Source: Polynucleobacter sp.
GTDB lineage: Bacteria > Pseudomonadota > Gammaproteobacteria > Burkholderiales > Burkholderiaceae
DNA: 8,879 nucleotides
Direction of reading: 5' to 3'
Assembly: GCA_020059445.1 (NCBI GenBank)
Contig: JAGVCB010000142.1
Location: 1 to 8,879 of the forward strand
A program made the translations under genes and the position numbers. Of the stretch, positions 6,925 through 8,879 are shown piece by piece (the first letter of the stretch is position 1; the number at the start of each line of letters is the position of its first letter). The notes beneath the pieces were generated by a model. It made no database searches. It was not told the DNA's origin and saw only the letters and a program-made list of their open reading frames with translations.

Positions 6925-6979
6925 CTTTAAAATCCTTTTTGAAAATAGATTTAGAAATTCTAAAATCAATACTCTTCAT
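6917..6979 (-). CDS. Possible 20-residue leader ORF overlapping the htpX start
   Basis: ATG at 6979, 20 codons (begins [10 protein letters not shown], ends KKDFKDV), stop TAA at 6919-6917, so it overlaps the first 8 bases of htpX in another frame. An AGGGG lies 7 bases before the ATG. A second in-frame ATG at 6985 is too close to that site. The peptide is basic and matches nothing I know. It may be a leader that couples ribosome traffic to htpX, or a chance ORF in an AT-rich leader. Confidence 0.3.
   Translation of the reverse strand: MKSIDFRISKSIFKKDFKDV
6933..6938 (-). promoter_or_regulatory. Ribosome-binding site of htpX
   Basis: AAAGGA with 8 bases to the ATG at 6924. This decides the htpX start in favour of 6924 over the in-frame TTG at 6969. 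Confidence 0.75.
6950..6964. repeat. 15-base palindrome in the htpX leader
   Basis: TTTAGAA (6950-6956) and TTCTAAA (6958-6964) are perfect inverted arms around A6957. The flanks GA (6948-6949) and ATC (6965-6967) extend the match if one base is allowed to bulge. It is AT-rich and lies between fmt and htpX, within the possible leader ORF. It could be an operator or a weak RNA hairpin; AT-rich palindromes also arise by chance. Confidence 0.35.
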
Positions 6980-7019
6980 AAGCATACCCCTGTTAATTGT
7001 TGATTATCGCTTGGGGTTG

Positions 7020-7991
7020 TTAATTCAGCACTTGGCCAGGCTTCCAGCACAATGTTTTTGCAAGCTGTGACGCCGACATCTTTTTGCCGCCAGCTCTTTG
7101 TAACTCAGTCAATAAAAGGCTGCCTTTTCCGCCCGCTATCTGCACGCCGTCTTGGCTGATATCAATGATCGTCCCAGGCCCTCTGCACGATGCATCATCA
7201 ATCAAAGAGCTGTGCCAAACTTTGATGAGAGACTCTCCATCGAGCAGAGTTGCTCCAGGAAAAGGATTAAAGGCCCTGATTTTTAAATCAATGACTTTGG
7301 CATCTTTTTGCCAATCAATCTTTGCTTCGTCCTTAATGATCTTGTGAGCATATGTGATGCCATCAAGCGCTTGAGGAACAGATTTCAAATGCCCCTCTTG
7401 TTCAAATTGATTCAAAGTTTTCACAATCATCAAGGCGCCCATCTTTGCCAGTGCGTCATGTAATGTTGCAGTTGTTTCATGGGATGCAATCGGCATTTTG
7501 TTCATCGCGATCACTGCGCCAGTATCCAAGCCTAAATCCATTTGCATGATCGCAATGCCGGTCTCAGAATCTCCCGCTTCAATCGCTCTATGAATCGGAG
7601 CAGCACCGCGCCAGCGTGGTAATAAAGAAGCGTGGATATTCAAACACCCGGCTCGACCGGCACGCTCTGTAATATCAAAAACTTCTTGGGGCAGGATCAA
7701 ACCATAAGCAGCAACCACCATCACATCAAAATCTAAATCTTGTAAACGACTTAAAGCCTCACGCGCTTCATCGCCAAATTGGCCAGTCACTTTGAGTGAG
7801 GTTGGCTGTATCACCGGAATATTTTTTTCTAGGGCAAACTCTTTGACTGGGCTTGCATGTAGCTGCATGCCTCGTCCAGCAGGCCTATCAGGCTGAGTCA
7901 TGACCATGACGACTTCATGGCCTGCATGCACAACCGCCTCTAAAGCAACCCTTGCAAATTCGGGGGTTCCTGCAAATACAAGCTTCAACAT
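7020..7991 (-). CDS. fmt: Methionyl-tRNA formyltransferase
   Basis: A 323-residue cytoplasmic enzyme, close to the usual 310-320. It formylates Met on initiator tRNA using 10-formyl-tetrahydrofolate, the step that makes fMet for translation start. The N-terminal Rossmann-type domain opens with LKLVFAGTPEFA (2-13) and has QPDRPAGRG (33-41), the loop specific for initiator tRNA. The catalytic triad is N118 and H120 in CLNIHASLLPRWRGAAPI (116-133) plus D156 in MDLGLDTG; the spacing equals that of E. coli N108, H110 and D146. The C-terminal OB-like domain begins near 210 (YAHKI, then IRAFNPFPGA at 238-247) and includes the RAGGKKMSA segment (299-307). The ATG shares one base with the def stop (TAATG), so the two genes are very probably co-translated. 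Confidence 0.98.
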   Translation of the reverse strand: MLKLVFAGTPEFARVALEAVVHAGHEVVMVMTQPDRPAGRGMQLHASPVKEFALEKNIPVIQPTSLKVTGQFGDEAREALSRLQDLDFDVMVVAAYGLILPQEVFDITERAGRAGCLNIHASLLPRWRGAAPIHRAIEAGDSETGIAIMQMDLGLDTGAVIAMNKMPIASHETTATLHDALAKMGALMIVKTLNQFEQEGHLKSVPQALDGITYAHKIIKDEAKIDWQKDAKVIDLKIRAFNPFPGATLLDGESLIKVWHSSLIDDASCRGPGTIIDISQDGVQIAGGKGSLLLTELQRAGGKKMSASQLAKTLCWKPGQVLN

Positions 7992-8500
7992 TAAAGCGCG
8001 CCTACTTTTGATTTCTTTTTAAGTTTGCCAGCAATTCGCATGCGCTTTAATGACGACAAGTACTCAACAAACACCTTGCCCTTGAGGTGGTCCATTTCAT
8101 GTTGGATACAAACCGCCAATAAACCATCGGCGTGAATTTCAAATGGGTTTCCATCTAAATTTAATGCGCGAACTTTTACTTCGGAAGGACGCAGAACCTC
8201 ATCAAAAAAATCTGGCACAGATAAGCATCCCTCTTGCCAAACTTTCTTCTCTTCACTGCTCCAAATAATTTCCGGATTAATGTACACCTGCAACTGATCT
8301 CTCTCATCAGATAAATCAATCACGATGATCTGTTGATGAATGTTCACCTGAGTGGCGGCCAACCCAATACCAGGTGCCTCGTACATGGTTTGAGCCATAT
8401 CAGCCACCAATTTACGCACAGCATCATTCACAGCCACAACAGGTTTTGCAACTGTGTGCAAGCGAGGGTCTGGATAACAAAGAATAGGTAATGCAGCCAT
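7991..8500 (-). CDS. def: Peptide deformylase
   Basis: A 169-residue cytoplasmic metalloenzyme that removes the formyl group from the N-terminal Met of new proteins, undoing the Fmt modification after translation has begun. All three family motifs are intact: GIGLAATQ (44-51), EGCLS (90-94) and QHEMDH (133-138). The metal ligands are C92, H134 and H138, with E135 as the catalytic base. The N-terminus [18 protein letters not shown] is typical of the bacterial type 1 enzyme, and the basic tail ([18 protein letters not shown]) is also usual. The ATG at 8500 is well placed, with only a weak purine stretch (TAAGAA) upstream. It is the first gene of the minus-strand run and is divergent from dprA, so the operon promoter should lie in 8501-8574 or inside dprA. 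Confidence 0.98.
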   Translation of the reverse strand: MAALPILCYPDPRLHTVAKPVVAVNDAVRKLVADMAQTMYEAPGIGLAATQVNIHQQIIVIDLSDERDQLQVYINPEIIWSSEEKKVWQEGCLSVPDFFDEVLRPSEVKVRALNLDGNPFEIHADGLLAVCIQHEMDHLKGKVFVEYLSSLKRMRIAGKLKKKSKVGAL

Positions 8501-8574
8501 TTCAGAAAATTCTTACAAATAAGTTCGGGTTTATCTGATAGTTCAATCAATCTTAATTCATAGACTTCATATCT
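8501..8574. promoter_or_regulatory. Divergent def / dprA intergenic region
   Basis: These 74 AT-rich bases separate two genes that point away from each other, so they probably carry start signals for both. I looked for paired -35 and -10 boxes on each strand and found only poor matches (for example TTGAAC then CTTATT toward def), so no exact promoter is called. There is no clear purine-rich ribosome-binding site before dprA. Confidence 0.45.
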
Positions 8575-8578
8575 ATGA
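8558..8578 (+). repeat. Inverted repeat enclosing the dprA start codon
   Basis: TCATAGA (8558-8564) and TCTATGA (8572-8578) are perfect 7-base arms with a 7-base spacer (CTTCATA). The right arm contains the dprA ATG (8575-8577). As RNA it would be a modest hairpin that buries the start codon; as DNA it could be an operator half-site pair. Either role is inference. Confidence 0.4.
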
Positions 8579-8879
8579 GATCAATTATCACTGTTAAAAA
8601 ATCAGACCCCTATTATCCAAGCAGATTGCTAGATTTGCCCGATGCCCCACAAGAAATTTACTGCTTGGGGAATCTTGAGGCGCTGAAAATACCAAGCCTT
8701 GGTATTGTTGGCTCTCGTCAAGCATCCCAAGAGGGCATGACAACGGCCTCTTATTTTGCAAATGCCGTGGTAAATCAGGGCCTATTGGTGATTTCAGGGC
8801 TGGCCGAAGGCATCGACTCAGCAGCGCATCTAGGCGCTTTACAGGTTAGACCGTTGCTATCGACCATCGCGGTTTGTGG
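8575..8879 (+). CDS. dprA: DprA, DNA-processing protein (3' end outside window)
   Basis: The first 101 residues of a DprA/Smf protein, which binds incoming single-stranded DNA during natural transformation and loads RecA on it. The sequence begins with the usual entry to the Rossmann-like domain: DPYYPSRLLDLPDAPQEIYCLGN (11-33), then GIVGSRQAS (43-51), then VISGLAEGIDSAAH (72-85) and a STIAVC strand at the cut. The ATG at 8575 is the first possible start, since the frame has a stop at 8554-8556. This places the protein start only about 10 residues before the Rossmann-like domain, so the N-terminal SAM-like domain of about 80-90 residues found in longer DprA proteins is missing. Shorter DprA forms without it exist (Helicobacter pylori), so it need not be broken. 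The stretch QVRPLLSTIAV lacks the Gly usually seen before TIAV. No ribosome-binding site is clear. Confidence 0.9.
   Translation, partial: MRSIITVKKSDPYYPSRLLDLPDAPQEIYCLGNLEALKIPSLGIVGSRQASQEGMTTASYFANAVVNQGLLVISGLAEGIDSAAHLGALQVRPLLSTIAVC

Noticed and set aside
6925..6969. Longer htpX start (TTG at 6969)
   Set aside because: Adds 15 residues not seen in HtpX and ignores the well-spaced AAAGGA before the ATG at 6924.
8501..8574. Sigma-70 promoter boxes for def and dprA
   Set aside because: Only poor -35/-10 matches at acceptable spacing, so no exact promoter is reported.

Overview
The window reads as ordinary chromosomal DNA of a low-GC betaproteobacterium in the order Burkholderiales. The best guess is Polynucleobacter or a close relative. 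This rests on the gene order def-fmt-htpX-rsmB-DUF4390-ntrY-ntrX with dprA divergent from def, on the family signatures in the proteins, and on visibly AT-rich codon use for that order. The genus is an inference; no rRNA or other marker gene is present.

Layout, left to right. Positions 3-389 (+) hold the 3' end of a DUF3108-type gene that runs off the left edge. It converges, across a 37-base gap, on a run of eight minus-strand genes that occupies almost all of the rest (8500 down to 427). In transcription order these are def (peptide deformylase), fmt (Met-tRNA formyltransferase), htpX (membrane zinc protease), rsmB (16S rRNA m5C967 methyltransferase), a DUF4390 secreted protein, ntrY (sensor kinase), an ntrX-like response regulator, and an orphan modA-like periplasmic binding protein. 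On the right, dprA (8575 to the edge, +) is divergent from def and is cut off by the window end. No gene-free stretch exceeds about 100 bases. I found no tRNA, rRNA, CRISPR array, insertion sequence or prophage gene.

How the genes work together. def and fmt are the two halves of the N-formylmethionine cycle and share one base (TAATG). htpX follows after a 95-base leader with its own good ribosome-binding site and a possible short upstream ORF. rsmB follows htpX with no gap but has no ATG start. DUF4390 and ntrY overlap by ATGA, and ntrY and ntrX are two bases apart, so these three look translationally linked. modA follows ntrX by 22 bases. The group mixes translation start, rRNA modification, membrane-protein quality control and an envelope-sensing two-component system.

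The window holds no obvious new defence, mobile or biosynthetic system. The points worth a second look are modest: the NtrX-like regulator has no AAA+ domain, rsmB seems to start on a non-ATG codon next to a strong hairpin, the htpX leader has a small ORF overlapping its start, an orphan ModA sits behind ntrYX, DUF4390 (unknown function) is welded to ntrY, and the dprA start codon lies inside an inverted repeat.
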